DNA from: an uncultured Saccharospirillaceae bacterium
Lineage (GTDB): Bacteria; Pseudomonadota; Gammaproteobacteria; Pseudomonadales; Oceanobacteraceae
NCBI GenBank assembly: GCA_947503895.1
Contig: CANNFT010000004.1
Location: 425,329-489,328 of the forward strand
Reading direction: 5' to 3'
Length of the DNA stretch: 64,000 nt
Part shown: positions 52,819-62,047 of the stretch, piece after piece
How positions within the stretch are numbered: the stretch's first letter is position 1
Layout: each line of letters begins with the position of its first letter
Position numbers and translations under genes: made by a program
The notes under the pieces: model-generated
The model's database searches: none
What the model was told of the DNA's origin: nothing
What the model saw: only the letters and a program-made list of their open reading frames with translations

Positions 52819-54465
52819 TTACTCCAATGAAAATGTCGCTATTATTTTTAGTCCGCCGAGTGAGCTCAATTCGGCGTGAATTATTCCTTGGTGAGCTTCT
52901 ACGATATTTTTACAGATAGCAAGCCCTAGCCCACTTCCCCCTAAAGAACGGTTTCGACTTTGATCCTCGCGGAATAGTCGATCAAATAACTTGTTGAGGT
53001 TTTCAGGTTTGACCCCAGGCGATGAGTCTTCCCATATAAACGTTAACTGCTTGCCATAATTAATGGTGATTTGTAGTTGGCCGGGTGCATCGGTGTATCG
53101 CAACGTATTTTGCAGGAAATTGTTGAACAGTTGATGCAACCGATGTTCATCACCGTCAATTTCATATGGCTTACCGACGACTTTTATGTCGGGCGTTATG
53201 CTCGCTTGTTGCAAACCATAATCGGCCATAGCAAGTTGCTGCTCGAGTAATTCATGGAGGAATAATGGGCTAAACCGATATCGCAGCGTTCCCATATCGG
53301 ATAGCGCTAATTGATGTAAGTCATCCACTAAGTGCGATAGGTGCTTAGTTTCATTACCCAGCGATGTAATACTGTCTTGGTTGAGTGGGCGAATGCCATC
53401 TTGCATGGCCTCAATTTCACCACGTAAGACGGCTAACGGTGTTCGCAATTCGTGGGCAATATCCGCGAGCCATTCTCGTTGGCTTTCGTCGTATTCACCT
53501 AACGTGCGAGCCATCTGATTGAAGTTTTTCGCTAAATCCCCTAGTTCGTCTTTAGACTTTATGTCTACTCGGGTGTCGTACTCTCGTTGAGTGAGCGCAT
53601 TCATGCCTTGTCCGACCTTCTTAATTGGCGCGGACAAACGTCGGGCGATCGGCCAGGCCATCAATAAACTGAGCAAAATTGCACCCACGGTTAACCATGC
53701 GAATACTTGTGTTTGCTCCTGTAAAAATACCTTGTCAGCATCATTCGAGGCTTTCTTAATTTTTGGAATGCCGAGGTAGCCCAATAGCTCCCCATCCTCT
53801 GTGTAAACAGGCTTGAGCAGCAGTTCTGCAAGCCATTCCGATTGTCGTTGCTCTGATTCGCCTCTTCTCGGGCCATACAACATGGATTTGTCTGCACTCA
53901 GCAAAACAAAAGGCATCTTCGGTCGGTCACCTCTGCGTTCAGGTGGTTTTCTGGGAGGGCGAGGGCGAAAGTCGTCTTCTTTCAGCAGAGGGCGACCTTG
54001 CTTGTCAGTTCGGTTGAATTCCGAATTGGGTGGTCTTGGTCTGCCGTTATCACGCCACTCGGGTGGTGGGCGTCGATGACGCTGATCACCGTCATCACGT
54101 TTGCCACGACGTGGTTCATCATCGCGATGTCGTCTGTCGCGGCGATCTTCATGTTTTCTTCGATCGCGTTTGCCGTCTCTCGGCTCGGCATCAAGGCGTA
54201 AGGTTTCACGACCTCCCGTGGCATTGCGAATCACGCGGTGCCAGACCCGTGGGTTTTGGCTTAAATGAGCCCAGTCTGCTTCAGAATTAAAGTTCTGCTG
54301 GAGGCTCTCTGCGACAACCGTTAATTCTTGCTCACGTAGCTCGTTGATGTAGTGTAAAAACCCCTGACTGAAACTTCTTTGTACGCCCAAGAAGAGTGCC
54401 GAGGCCACGATCACAACGACGATGACGAATGCGATCGCGAGCTTATGCTGAATCCCGATTCTCAA
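52819..54465 (-). CDS. baeS: BaeS-like sensor histidine kinase with charged insert
   Basis: A 548-residue kinase from ATG 54465. Membrane helices at about 8-28 and 253-275 enclose the periplasmic sensor. Residues 95-185 of that region are highly charged and low in complexity (Arg, Asp, His, Pro repeats). A HAMP domain (270-323) and the H-box WLADIAHELRTPLAVLRGEIEA follow, His338 being phosphorylated; then the ATPase with NNFLQNTLRYTD and GSGLGLAICKNIVEAHQG. The H-box and the VDDLHQLALSD stretch are BaeS-like. The charged insert is absent from typical BaeS and may bind metals or polyphosphate. Confidence 0.88.
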   Translation of the reverse strand: MRIGIQHKLAIAFVIVVVIVASALFLGVQRSFSQGFLHYINELREQELTVVAESLQQNFNSEADWAHLSQNPRVWHRVIRNATGGRETLRLDAEPRDGKRDRRKHEDRRDRRHRDDEPRRGKRDDGDQRHRRPPPEWRDNGRPRPPNSEFNRTDKQGRPLLKEDDFRPRPPRKPPERRGDRPKMPFVLLSADKSMLYGPRRGESEQRQSEWLAELLLKPVYTEDGELLGYLGIPKIKKASNDADKVFLQEQTQVFAWLTVGAILLSLLMAWPIARRLSAPIKKVGQGMNALTQREYDTRVDIKSKDELGDLAKNFNQMARTLGEYDESQREWLADIAHELRTPLAVLRGEIEAMQDGIRPLNQDSITSLGNETKHLSHLVDDLHQLALSDMGTLRYRFSPLFLHELLEQQLAMADYGLQQASITPDIKVVGKPYEIDGDEHRLHQLFNNFLQNTLRYTDAPGQLQITINYGKQLTFIWEDSSPGVKPENLNKLFDRLFREDQSRNRSLGGSGLGLAICKNIVEAHQGIIHAELSSLGGLKIIATFSLE

Positions 54466-54711
54466 AAACGCTTTGCTCCAGTACTGACAATAGTCTTAGA
54501 AACCACCATGCCTGAAACGTGAGTACAGACATTCAGGCCAGTGCCTATTATGGTGAGTTTGCAACAGAAGACCAAGCAGGCGATTTGAAGCTCCTTCATA
54601 TTTACACATTTGTTAAGGGCCTTTCACAAATACGTGAATCTGTCAGTAGGTTACAATGACACTCAGTTCTCGACATTACCCGACCAACACATGGCCATTA
54701 GGATTTAAAAT

Positions 54712-56508
54712 ATGCGTGGTATGCGCTCCGATTATGACCCCGAACACCCAATAGACTGGGGCGTGATTAAGCAGGTTTGGCCATATTTGATGGAATACAG
54801 GTTCCGTGTGTTCTTGGCGGTGATGTGTTTGGTGGCCGCTAAGCTTGCCAGTGTTGGGATGCCCTTCATATTAAAAGATATTGTGGATGGGTTGGATGAG
54901 CAATTAGGCGGTACACATTTAAACTTTGTCACTGTACCAATTGGTTTGTTATTGGCCTATGGAGCGGTGCGCTTGGCCAGCGTGCTGTTTGGAGAATTAC
55001 GCGACACGTTATTTGGTCGCGTGACAGAGAGGGCAATGCGACGCATCGGTCTCCGTGTTTTCGAACATTTACATGCGTTAGATTTATCTTTTCACCTTGA
55101 CCGCCGCACCGGGGGATTGTCTCGAGATATTGAGCGCGGCACCAGTGGTATTAGCTTCTTAATGCGCTTTATGATTTTTAATATTGTGCCGACATTTCTT
55201 GAGCTGTTTTTGGTCATGGGAATATTGTGGCAGCAATATAGCTGGGTGTTTGCACTTATCGTTTTGGTGTCGGTTGTGTCTTATGTTTGGTATTCAAAAT
55301 CTGCCACGGATTGGAGAACTCGATTTATTCGAGAGGCGAATCAGGCTGATAATACAAGCAATACGCGTGCAATCGACAGCTTGTTGAATTACGAAACCGT
55401 TAAATATTTTGCCAATGAGCAGCACGAAGCCGCGCTGTATGACCAAGATTTAGCCGCATGGGAACGCGCAAAACGAAAAAATAGGTTAACGCTGTTTGCA
55501 TTAAACGGTGGCCAAGCCTTGATCATATCTGCATCCATGACGGCGATGCTGACGATGGCTGCTTATGAGGTCGCCAATGGCAATATGTCACTAGGGGATT
55601 TTGTTTTGGTGAATGCGTTTATGATGCAAATATTTATGCCTCTGAATTTCTTGGGGTTTGTGTACCGAGAAATTAAAAGTTCCATGGCGAATATTGAGCG
55701 AATGTTTGGGTTGTTGGATGTCACCCCAAAAGTTGTCGACCAGCACGATGCTGTTGATTTAACTGTACGCAGCGGTGTGATTGAATTTAAAGATGTACGT
55801 TTTGGCTATCACCCTGATCGAGTCATCTTGAAAGGGTTGAGCTTTACCGTTCACGCAGGGGAAAAAGTCGCCATTGTAGGCGGCAGTGGCGCTGGTAAAT
55901 CGACGATTGGAAAACTGCTATTTCGATTCTATGACGTGGACGACGGCGCGATATTAATTGATGGCCAAGATATACGCACAACGACGCAGCATAGCCTTAG
56001 GCAGGCTGTGGGTGTAGTCCCGCAAGATACCGTGTTATTTAACACCAGTATTCTTGAAAATGTTCGATATGGCCGGCCAGATGCGAATGATGAAGAAGTG
56101 AAAAACGCGATTCGAATGGCGCACCTTAATGAATTTATTGCTCAATTACCTAAAGGGTATGAAACCGAGGTAGGCGAGCGAGGATTGAAACTATCAGGGG
56201 GAGAAAAGCAGCGGGTGGCAATTGCACGTACGATTTTAAAATCTCCTAGCATCTTATTGTTTGATGAGGCAACGTCCTCGCTCGATTCAGAATCAGAAAA
56301 AGCCATTATGGCTGCGATTAATGAAATCTCTGTTGGCAAAAGTAGTGTAGTGATTGCGCATAGGCTGTCGACCGTGGTGAATGCCGATCGAATCATCGTA
56401 TTAGAACAAGGCAAAATGGTAGAGGCTGGCAGTCATAAATCGTTGCTGGCAGCGAGAGGACGGTACTCACAACTTTGGCAAATGCAGCAAGAAGGAAATC
56501 ATGCATGA
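54712..56508 (+). CDS. Atm1/HMT1-type ABC exporter
   Basis: A 598-residue half-transporter from ATG 54712. Six membrane segments (residues 25-320) are of the ABCB7/Atm1 type, with RRTGGLSRDIERGTSGISFLMRFMIFNIVPTFLEL and ALLNYETVKYFANE-like text (DSLLNYETVKYFANEQHE). The nucleotide-binding domain has Walker A GGSGAGKST, signature LSGGEKQR and Walker B ILLFDEATSSLD. Relatives export glutathione-linked sulphur or metal conjugates. The stop overlaps the start of xni (ATGA). Confidence 0.9.
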   Translation: MRGMRSDYDPEHPIDWGVIKQVWPYLMEYRFRVFLAVMCLVAAKLASVGMPFILKDIVDGLDEQLGGTHLNFVTVPIGLLLAYGAVRLASVLFGELRDTLFGRVTERAMRRIGLRVFEHLHALDLSFHLDRRTGGLSRDIERGTSGISFLMRFMIFNIVPTFLELFLVMGILWQQYSWVFALIVLVSVVSYVWYSKSATDWRTRFIREANQADNTSNTRAIDSLLNYETVKYFANEQHEAALYDQDLAAWERAKRKNRLTLFALNGGQALIISASMTAMLTMAAYEVANGNMSLGDFVLVNAFMMQIFMPLNFLGFVYREIKSSMANIERMFGLLDVTPKVVDQHDAVDLTVRSGVIEFKDVRFGYHPDRVILKGLSFTVHAGEKVAIVGGSGAGKSTIGKLLFRFYDVDDGAILIDGQDIRTTTQHSLRQAVGVVPQDTVLFNTSILENVRYGRPDANDEEVKNAIRMAHLNEFIAQLPKGYETEVGERGLKLSGGEKQRVAIARTILKSPSILLFDEATSSLDSESEKAIMAAINEISVGKSSVVIAHRLSTVVNADRIIVLEQGKMVEAGSHKSLLAARGRYSQLWQMQQEGNHA

Positions 56509-57281
56509 GGGTGTTGTTGTTAGACGCAATGAATTTAATTCGTCGTATTTATGCCGCTCAAGAAAAACGTGCTGTCAACCCAGTAGAGCAAACTGAATTC
56601 TTAACCCAAAATGCTATTTTGAAGAACGTTGAGGAGACAAATGCAACCCATTTAGCATTGGTTTTCGATGGTCGGGGGCAAACTTGGCGTCATAAAATAT
56701 ACGCCGATTACAAAGGTGATCGAAAGCCCATGCCATCACCTTTATCGGAGGCTTTGCCAGGATTTATACAGCGCTATGAAGCCTTGGGAATCCGGTGCCT
56801 GCACTACGATGAGTACGAAGCGGATGACATCATTGCGACGTTGGCCGTGAAAGTGAGTAAATCGGGAGGTTGGGTACGCATTGTCTCAACGGACAAAGGA
56901 TTTATGCAGATCAGTGATCATCAAATCCAAATTTATCACCACTTCGATAAGCGCATTTTGACCGTTGATGATGTACAGCTTCAACTTGGCTTAAAGCCTT
57001 ACCAGCTCATTGATTATTTGGCCATGGTGGGGGACACCACGAACCATGTTCCGGGAGTACCAGGTATTGGTCCTAAACAAGCTGGGCAGCTGTTAGACGA
57101 ATATGACGACCTTGATAATGTGTTAATCCACTGTCGAGAATTGCCAAGTCGTGCTGCGAATGCACTGAGCGAACACTTTCCTCAAGCGCTACTGGCTCGC
57201 AAATTGGTCACGCTCAAAACGGATTGTCCGCTAAATATCAATCTTCAGTCGCTCAGGTATCAGCCAGGTACTAGTAAATAG
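56505..57281 (+). CDS. xni: Flap endonuclease Xni (ExoIX)
   Basis: A 258-residue protein from ATG 56505, overlapping the upstream stop by four bases; the frame from 56475 is inside the ABC gene. It has LLLDAMNLIRRIYAAQ, FDGRGQTWRHKIYADYKGDRKPMP, YEADDIIATLA, VSTDKGFMQI and the H3TH motif VPGVPGIGPKQAGQLL. It is the size and layout of Xni, a structure-specific 5' flap nuclease related to the exonuclease domain of Pol I. Confidence 0.88.
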   Translation: MRVLLLDAMNLIRRIYAAQEKRAVNPVEQTEFLTQNAILKNVEETNATHLALVFDGRGQTWRHKIYADYKGDRKPMPSPLSEALPGFIQRYEALGIRCLHYDEYEADDIIATLAVKVSKSGGWVRIVSTDKGFMQISDHQIQIYHHFDKRILTVDDVQLQLGLKPYQLIDYLAMVGDTTNHVPGVPGIGPKQAGQLLDEYDDLDNVLIHCRELPSRAANALSEHFPQALLARKLVTLKTDCPLNINLQSLRYQPGTSK

Positions 57282-57528
57282 GTGAGGGTTGTATTTATTT
57301 TGATCTGCATGTTGGGGTCACAAATTAGGACAAAGTAACAATGTCTCACTAAGTGAGACTTAGGTCTTATGCTGAAGTGGTCTTTTAGATCTGCGTCACA
57401 CTTTATGATTCGCATGTATCACAATAGTCATGTGACGGAATTATCATTAAACATATTTTGTCACTAAAGGCCCTAGAACGATTACCAATAATGACGAAAA
57501 TGGCCTTGTTAATGTTGGGGAACATAAA

Positions 57529-58536
57529 ATGAACAAGGTTGCCAAGTTTGGCTTTCTACCCGAGGGCGAATTCGATACCCGAGCTATTGAGTTTGACCAT
57601 CGAATTACAGAATCGAAGCAAGTCTCTGAATTATCCTTAGAGAACGAGCACCTGCGTTCATTGCTGGCGGAAGCACAATCGTTAAAGAATCGAAACAAAG
57701 AAGAGCTCATCAAGCTTCGTGAAGACAAGATGGATCTTGAGCTTGAGATTGAAGAACTCAAAGATGTGGTTCTGAATCAAACCAGCGGCCCTCAAGAAAA
57801 TGCTCAACTTAAAGCCTTCAAAGAACGCGTTCAGCTTTTAGAGGTGACACTGGGTCAGCTTCGCAAAGATAAAAGCGTACTCATTAACAAAGTAGAGGAC
57901 TCAAACCGTAAAGCGTTTACGTTTGAGGCCCGAGCAAACAAAGCTGAAGCAGCCTTGCAGGAAGCCGTGCTGCAGCAAGATCATATTCGTGCCTCACTCG
58001 CGGATCGCAATGAGCGATTACAATCCATCAGCCAAGAAAAAAGTGAAGAGTCTCAAAAAGTCCAGCGCTTAGAAAGTGAATTGAAACGAGCGGAAGACGA
58101 GCTAGCCGAGCTGAAACAGTCACAGCAGAGTTTAAAAGAAGATGTATTAGAGCAAGCGCCATTGGTCACTGGTCAACTCAGTGGCATGTTAGAAACAATG
58201 AGCGTGCAAATGGAGGCTTTCCAGTCGCTGGTAGACCAAGCGACTGACATGGGTGATGAGTGGCGTGGGTTGATGGCCACCAATCAGGGATGTACGAAAA
58301 CCATGGAAGAGCTGATTGAGAAGCAAGCCAACATGGAGATTAAGCCCGCTGAGACAGGCGGCCACGCCAAGTGGAACCCAGTGGCCAATACATTGCCCGA
58401 ACAATCAGGTGTTTATCTTTTGACCGATGGCAACCGCCAGTGTGTGGGTTATTTTAATTCGCAGGCCCAGTCTTTTTCATCTACCACTCTGTTTGAAAGC
58501 CCTAGCCATTGGATGAAACAGCCCGAATTACCGTAG
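57529..58536 (+). CDS. Coiled-coil protein of unknown function
   Basis: A 335-residue cytoplasmic protein from ATG 57529 (GGGG-rich upstream). Residues 30-220 are one long coiled coil rich in Glu, Leu, Lys and Gln with heptad pattern (LSLENEHLRSLLAEAQSLKNRNKEELIKLRED). A helical segment (LSGMLETMSVQMEAFQSLVDQATDMG) and a small beta-rich C-terminal part (SGVYLLTDGNRQCVGYFNSQAQSFSS, PSHWMKQ) follow. I do not recognise a family. It lies between xni and lapA but is separately spaced. Confidence 0.7.
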   Translation: MNKVAKFGFLPEGEFDTRAIEFDHRITESKQVSELSLENEHLRSLLAEAQSLKNRNKEELIKLREDKMDLELEIEELKDVVLNQTSGPQENAQLKAFKERVQLLEVTLGQLRKDKSVLINKVEDSNRKAFTFEARANKAEAALQEAVLQQDHIRASLADRNERLQSISQEKSEESQKVQRLESELKRAEDELAELKQSQQSLKEDVLEQAPLVTGQLSGMLETMSVQMEAFQSLVDQATDMGDEWRGLMATNQGCTKTMEELIEKQANMEIKPAETGGHAKWNPVANTLPEQSGVYLLTDGNRQCVGYFNSQAQSFSSTTLFESPSHWMKQPELP

Positions 58537-58640
58537 TGCTAGGCAAGTCCTTCCTCGTTTAACCGTAAATGCTGCACGGTAGGTTTGCTAATGCTGTCCT
58601 CTAAAGGGATAATCCTAATTATCACAAAAAGGATTGTCCC

Positions 58641-58925
58641 ATGAGCCGGTTCCGAACTGTCATAGCTTTTTGCTTCTTGTTGGCAATAGGTTTTGCTGTC
58701 ATAGCTTTTGTTGCAGCCAACCCTATACCTGTTCAATTGTCCCTTCTCGTCATGCAGACGCCAACCGTGGCACTCGGAACGCTGATTGTCATTGTATTTG
58801 GCGCAGGCTGCGCGCTAGGCTTATTCATCAATACGTTGTGGGTTTGGCGTTTACAGGCGTCAAATAGGCGTCTTAAAAAAGACTTAAAACCGGCGACTTC
58901 TCTGAGCACAGAGCAAACGAAATAA
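58641..58925 (+). CDS. lapA: LapA-domain inner-membrane protein
   Basis: A 94-residue protein from ATG 58641 (AAAGGA upstream). Two membrane segments (about 4-24 and 45-65) surround VAANPIPVQLSLLV, as in LapA/YciS; GAGCALGLFINTLWVWRLQASNRRLKKDLK is the usual cytoplasmic end. LapA works with LapB to control LpxC turnover and so lipopolysaccharide amount. lapB starts three bases after its stop. Confidence 0.88.
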   Translation: MSRFRTVIAFCFLLAIGFAVIAFVAANPIPVQLSLLVMQTPTVALGTLIVIVFGAGCALGLFINTLWVWRLQASNRRLKKDLKPATSLSTEQTK

Positions 58926-58928
58926 ATC

Positions 58929-60071
58929 ATGTCTGACTTAATGTTGCTGCTATCTTTGACCCTTGCGGTCGCGCTCGGCTGGTGGTTGGGGAGCAAGCAA
59001 AATAAGCCTGCCTCCACCGCGTTGCCCAGTATGGATATGCTGATGGGCGACCGACAATCTGAAACAGTACAAGCTATTTTAGATATGGCGGAGCGCGAGG
59101 AAGCCTTTGAGCTACAACTCAGTTTAGGCACTTTCTATCGAAGGCGTGGTGAGATAGAAAAGGCCATTGCGATTCATCAAAGTTTATTCGCCCGTCCTGA
59201 TTTAGATAAAAATCTTGGAGCACAGGTTCAGTTAGCTTTAGCCACCGATTACTTAAATGCAGGCTTGTATGATCGCGCAGAGAGACTGTTGTTAGAGCTG
59301 TGTAAAGGCAGCAGCAAATTGCGCGTTGAAGCGACAGAAAAACTGATTTGTATCTACGAAGAAGAGCAGGACTGGGAGAAAATACTCAAGCTCGACAGCT
59401 ACGCGCACATGGGATCACAAGGCATCAAGCCTGTGGCTTATGCATGTTGCGAACTCGCGGACCGCGCCATGAAAGACAGAGACTGGACAGTGGCGGAGCG
59501 CTATATTCATCAAGCGCTTAAACTCGACCCTTATTGTATCCGTGCTTTAATGTTAGATGCGGAGTTAGCTGACAACGAGGGTTTACCCAAGCGTGTCATC
59601 ACGTCTCTCAAAGAAGTACTTAATATCGACCCATCCTTGCTTCCACTCGTGCAACCCAAGTTGACTGAAATATTTGAAGCTCGACATCGACCAGATGATC
59701 TTGAAGAAATTCTCACCACCTTGTGGAGTGAGGCCCCCATGCCACTCACGCTGCATAGTTTGGCACGCCACTTAGCCCAAGAGCAGGGTGTGGATGTGTC
59801 TATTCAGTTGTTAACTCAGTCTTTGCTTAAAGTCCCCACCGTTGAAGGTTTTGCATTGTTGCTTGAGCAGCTAATACAGCAGGACCAAGCGGTCAGTGTT
59901 GAATACTTAGGGAAGATTAAGCGCACAATTGATCAGCTCAGGAGTCATCAAGAAGGTTACCATTGTCATCATTGTGGCTTTCAAGCTGAAAAATATTATT
60001 GGCGTTGCCCTAGTTGCAAACACTGGGAGACCTACAAACCGAATATGGCGCTGGCGGAATTGGCTTCGTAG
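58929..60071 (+). CDS. lapB: LapB (YciM), lipopolysaccharide assembly regulator
   Basis: A 380-residue protein from ATG 58929. An N-terminal membrane anchor (LMLLLSLTLAVALGWWLG) is followed by TPR repeats (LGTFYRRRGEIEKAIAIHQSL, ALATDYLNAGLYDRAERLLLEL and more) and ends with a rubredoxin-type zinc domain, CHHCGFQAEKYYWRCPSCKHWETYKP. LapB hands LpxC to FtsH protease. Gene order lapA-lapB-pyrF matches that of E. coli. Confidence 0.93.
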   Translation: MSDLMLLLSLTLAVALGWWLGSKQNKPASTALPSMDMLMGDRQSETVQAILDMAEREEAFELQLSLGTFYRRRGEIEKAIAIHQSLFARPDLDKNLGAQVQLALATDYLNAGLYDRAERLLLELCKGSSKLRVEATEKLICIYEEEQDWEKILKLDSYAHMGSQGIKPVAYACCELADRAMKDRDWTVAERYIHQALKLDPYCIRALMLDAELADNEGLPKRVITSLKEVLNIDPSLLPLVQPKLTEIFEARHRPDDLEEILTTLWSEAPMPLTLHSLARHLAQEQGVDVSIQLLTQSLLKVPTVEGFALLLEQLIQQDQAVSVEYLGKIKRTIDQLRSHQEGYHCHHCGFQAEKYYWRCPSCKHWETYKPNMALAELAS

Positions 60072-60117
60072 CGCGGTAAATCAAACCGACCACTTAACGG
60101 CTTTAAAGAGGTAATAC

Positions 60118-60813
60118 ATGCAAGACAAACCCATTCTGGTTGCTCTCGACTTTGATAATCAAGCTCAGACACTTGAGCTGGTTGAGCGTTTAGACCCGAG
60201 CCAGTGTCGTTTGAAGGTGGGTAAAGAGCTGTTTACGAGTGAAGGACCTCAATTGGTTGAGGCGCTGCAAAAACGAGGGTTTGACGTTTTCTTGGATTTA
60301 AAATTTCATGATATTCCAAATACGACAGCCAAAGCAGTGGCGTCAGCTGCACAATTAGGTGTTTGGATGGTCAACGTTCACGCTTCGGGCGGTCGCAGAA
60401 TGATGGAAGCTGCTCGCGAGGCATTGGTGCCATTCAAGCAAAGGCCCCAGCTGATAGCCGTGACGGTGTTAACGAGTATGGAGCAGGCCGATTTAAGAGA
60501 CATCGGTTTAGATGTCGATCCGAGAGAGCATGTCACTCGATTAGCCAAGTTAACCCAGCAAAGTGGATTGGACGGTGTCGTGTGCTCTGCTCAAGAAGCC
60601 TCCATGCTTAAGCAGCAATGCGGTGCGGACTTTAAGTTGGTTACGCCAGGAATTCGCCCTTCATTTGCACAGCAAGGTGATCAGCGAAGAATAATGACAC
60701 CGGCTGAGGCAAAATTGGCGGGTGTGGATTACATGGTCATTGGCCGTCCTATTACTCAAGCGCCTGATCCAATCGAGGCACTCAAAAAAATTGAGCAAGA
60801 AGTACTAGGTTAA
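60118..60813 (+). CDS. pyrF: Orotidine 5'-phosphate decarboxylase
   Basis: A 231-residue enzyme from ATG 60118 with GAGG upstream. [20 protein letters not shown] and the catalytic tetrad motif [13 protein letters not shown] (with Lys and Asp) are present, then [26 protein letters not shown] and [13 protein letters not shown]. It makes UMP. It follows lapB by 46 bases. Confidence 0.96.
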   Translation: MQDKPILVALDFDNQAQTLELVERLDPSQCRLKVGKELFTSEGPQLVEALQKRGFDVFLDLKFHDIPNTTAKAVASAAQLGVWMVNVHASGGRRMMEAAREALVPFKQRPQLIAVTVLTSMEQADLRDIGLDVDPREHVTRLAKLTQQSGLDGVVCSAQEASMLKQQCGADFKLVTPGIRPSFAQQGDQRRIMTPAEAKLAGVDYMVIGRPITQAPDPIEALKKIEQEVLG

Positions 60814-60901
60814 CTCATACTCGTGGGTGATTAAAAAACATCGTTCTGCTTGTTAGTGTATCGACCGCATTTTGCGTAGAAACCAACAAGGAGAGCGTTT
60901 C

Positions 60902-61171
60902 ATGTCATTTCCAACCACTTTTTTCACTAGTCTAATCTTGGCTTTCTTTTTGTCCTCTGGAGTATGGGCACAAGAGAAAATTAACCTAAATACCGCAACT
61001 GAGTCTGAGCTGGTTCAATTGATTAGCGTTGGCCCTAAAAAGGCGAAAGCGATCATTGATTATCGAACCACCCATGGTGCGTTTAAAACCATTGAGGAAT
61101 TTTCTGAGGTTAAAGGGATTGGTCAGGATACTCTGGATAAGAATCGTCAAATGATAGCCATTAGCGATTAA
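60902..61171 (+). CDS. ComEA-like helix-hairpin-helix protein
   Basis: An 89-residue protein from ATG 60902 (AAGGAG upstream; the earlier frame from 60872 is unlikely). A signal peptide (about 1-24, SSGVWA) precedes KINLNTATESELVQLISVGPKKAKAIIDYRTTHG and VKGIGQDTLDKN, two helix-hairpin-helix motifs that bind double-stranded DNA. Exported single-domain members are thought to hold incoming DNA in the periplasm during natural transformation. Confidence 0.9.
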   Translation: MSFPTTFFTSLILAFFLSSGVWAQEKINLNTATESELVQLISVGPKKAKAIIDYRTTHGAFKTIEEFSEVKGIGQDTLDKNRQMIAISD

Positions 61172-61546
61172 CTGACGTTTAAACGTTCATGAATAAAATG
61201 ATCTGCTGGTTCGATCTGTAGATCATTCTCAATTTGTATGCCTGCTTACCTTCGCGTGAATGACCCTAAAGGTATCCAAAACAATACTGGTTGTTCACCT
61301 GCATTTGTTACTTCTATTTATCACGCATCTACTGCACTCCTGTGCACCTCAATCATTATTTCCTAAAACATCGCCGGCGAATGGGGTTCTAAATTTTATT
61401 GCTTGGTAGTAATGAGATTTTTTAAACGTGCGTTTAAATGAGCGAAATGACAGGATAGAGAAAACGAAATAAGGGAGAAGGCGGTGTGGTTGTCACCTAG
61501 GGTAACTTGACTGTTACCCCAGTTGTTACTTTTTTAATTTTATTGG
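61172..61546. other. Gap with palindromes, no gene
   Basis: ACGTTTAAACGT (61175-61186) and TTTAAACG-TG-CGTTTAAA (61421-61438) are palindromes sharing the CGTTTAAA core. GGGTAAC/GTTACCC (61500-61519) followed by a T-run looks like a terminator. No coding frame is supported. Confidence 0.5.
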
Positions 61547-61729
61547 CTATCTTGGTGCGCACGCATGAATCGTCTTTTCGCATGTTGATACCGTGAGGTC
61601 ATACTCAATTTGGTCAATAAACCCTGCTGAATAGTCTCTTTTTGCTTGATGCAGTCTTTCGAGCGCATCTTTCCATTCTGTATAAAGACGATTTCTTTCC
61701 TGAATGCCTGAAATGTCGTCTTGGTGCAT
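61547..61729 (-). CDS. Small helical protein, unknown function
   Basis: A 60-residue protein from ATG 61729. GAGGAAC lies six bases upstream of the ATG, a good ribosome-binding site. The sequence is charged and helical (ERNRLYTEWKDALERLHQAKRDYSAGFIDQIEYDL) with one Cys pair near the end (CEKTIHAC). No family is recognised. Short, single-gene, and lies between a terminator-like stem and the sensor kinase. Confidence 0.55.
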   Translation of the reverse strand: MHQDDISGIQERNRLYTEWKDALERLHQAKRDYSAGFIDQIEYDLTVSTCEKTIHACAPR

Positions 61730-62047
61730 GGTTTGTTCCTCTGTGATATATCGTATTTCGTGCGTGATTGGATAGGTTCAAATTTCTAATTGCAGAATTA
61801 ATGCCGAAACGCGCGTCCCGTAAAAAGTGAACTTATATTCGAGAGTACTACGTTTCTAGTATGAGACGAGCGACTCAAAAATTCGATTCTAGCCGCGATT
61901 TATTCAACAGAAAGTAGAAAAAATATTATTTTGGTGCGTCAGAGATGAGAGTTGTACAAATTTGAGCATAAACTTGCAGAGGTAGAGTGAAGTCAGGTTT
62001 AGGTTTTATCGTCAATTACGCAGGCTCCCTCAAGCCCTGAATACGCA
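61730..62047. other. Gap, nothing recognised
   Basis: About 320 bases, AT-rich, with no gene or strong hairpin. It should hold the promoter of the 60-residue gene on its left. Confidence 0.4.

Noticed and set aside
53982..54290. Several open frames inside the baeS sensor region
   Set aside because: The low-complexity Arg/Asp/Pro coding stretch has few stops in any frame; the baeS frame has clear domains on both sides.
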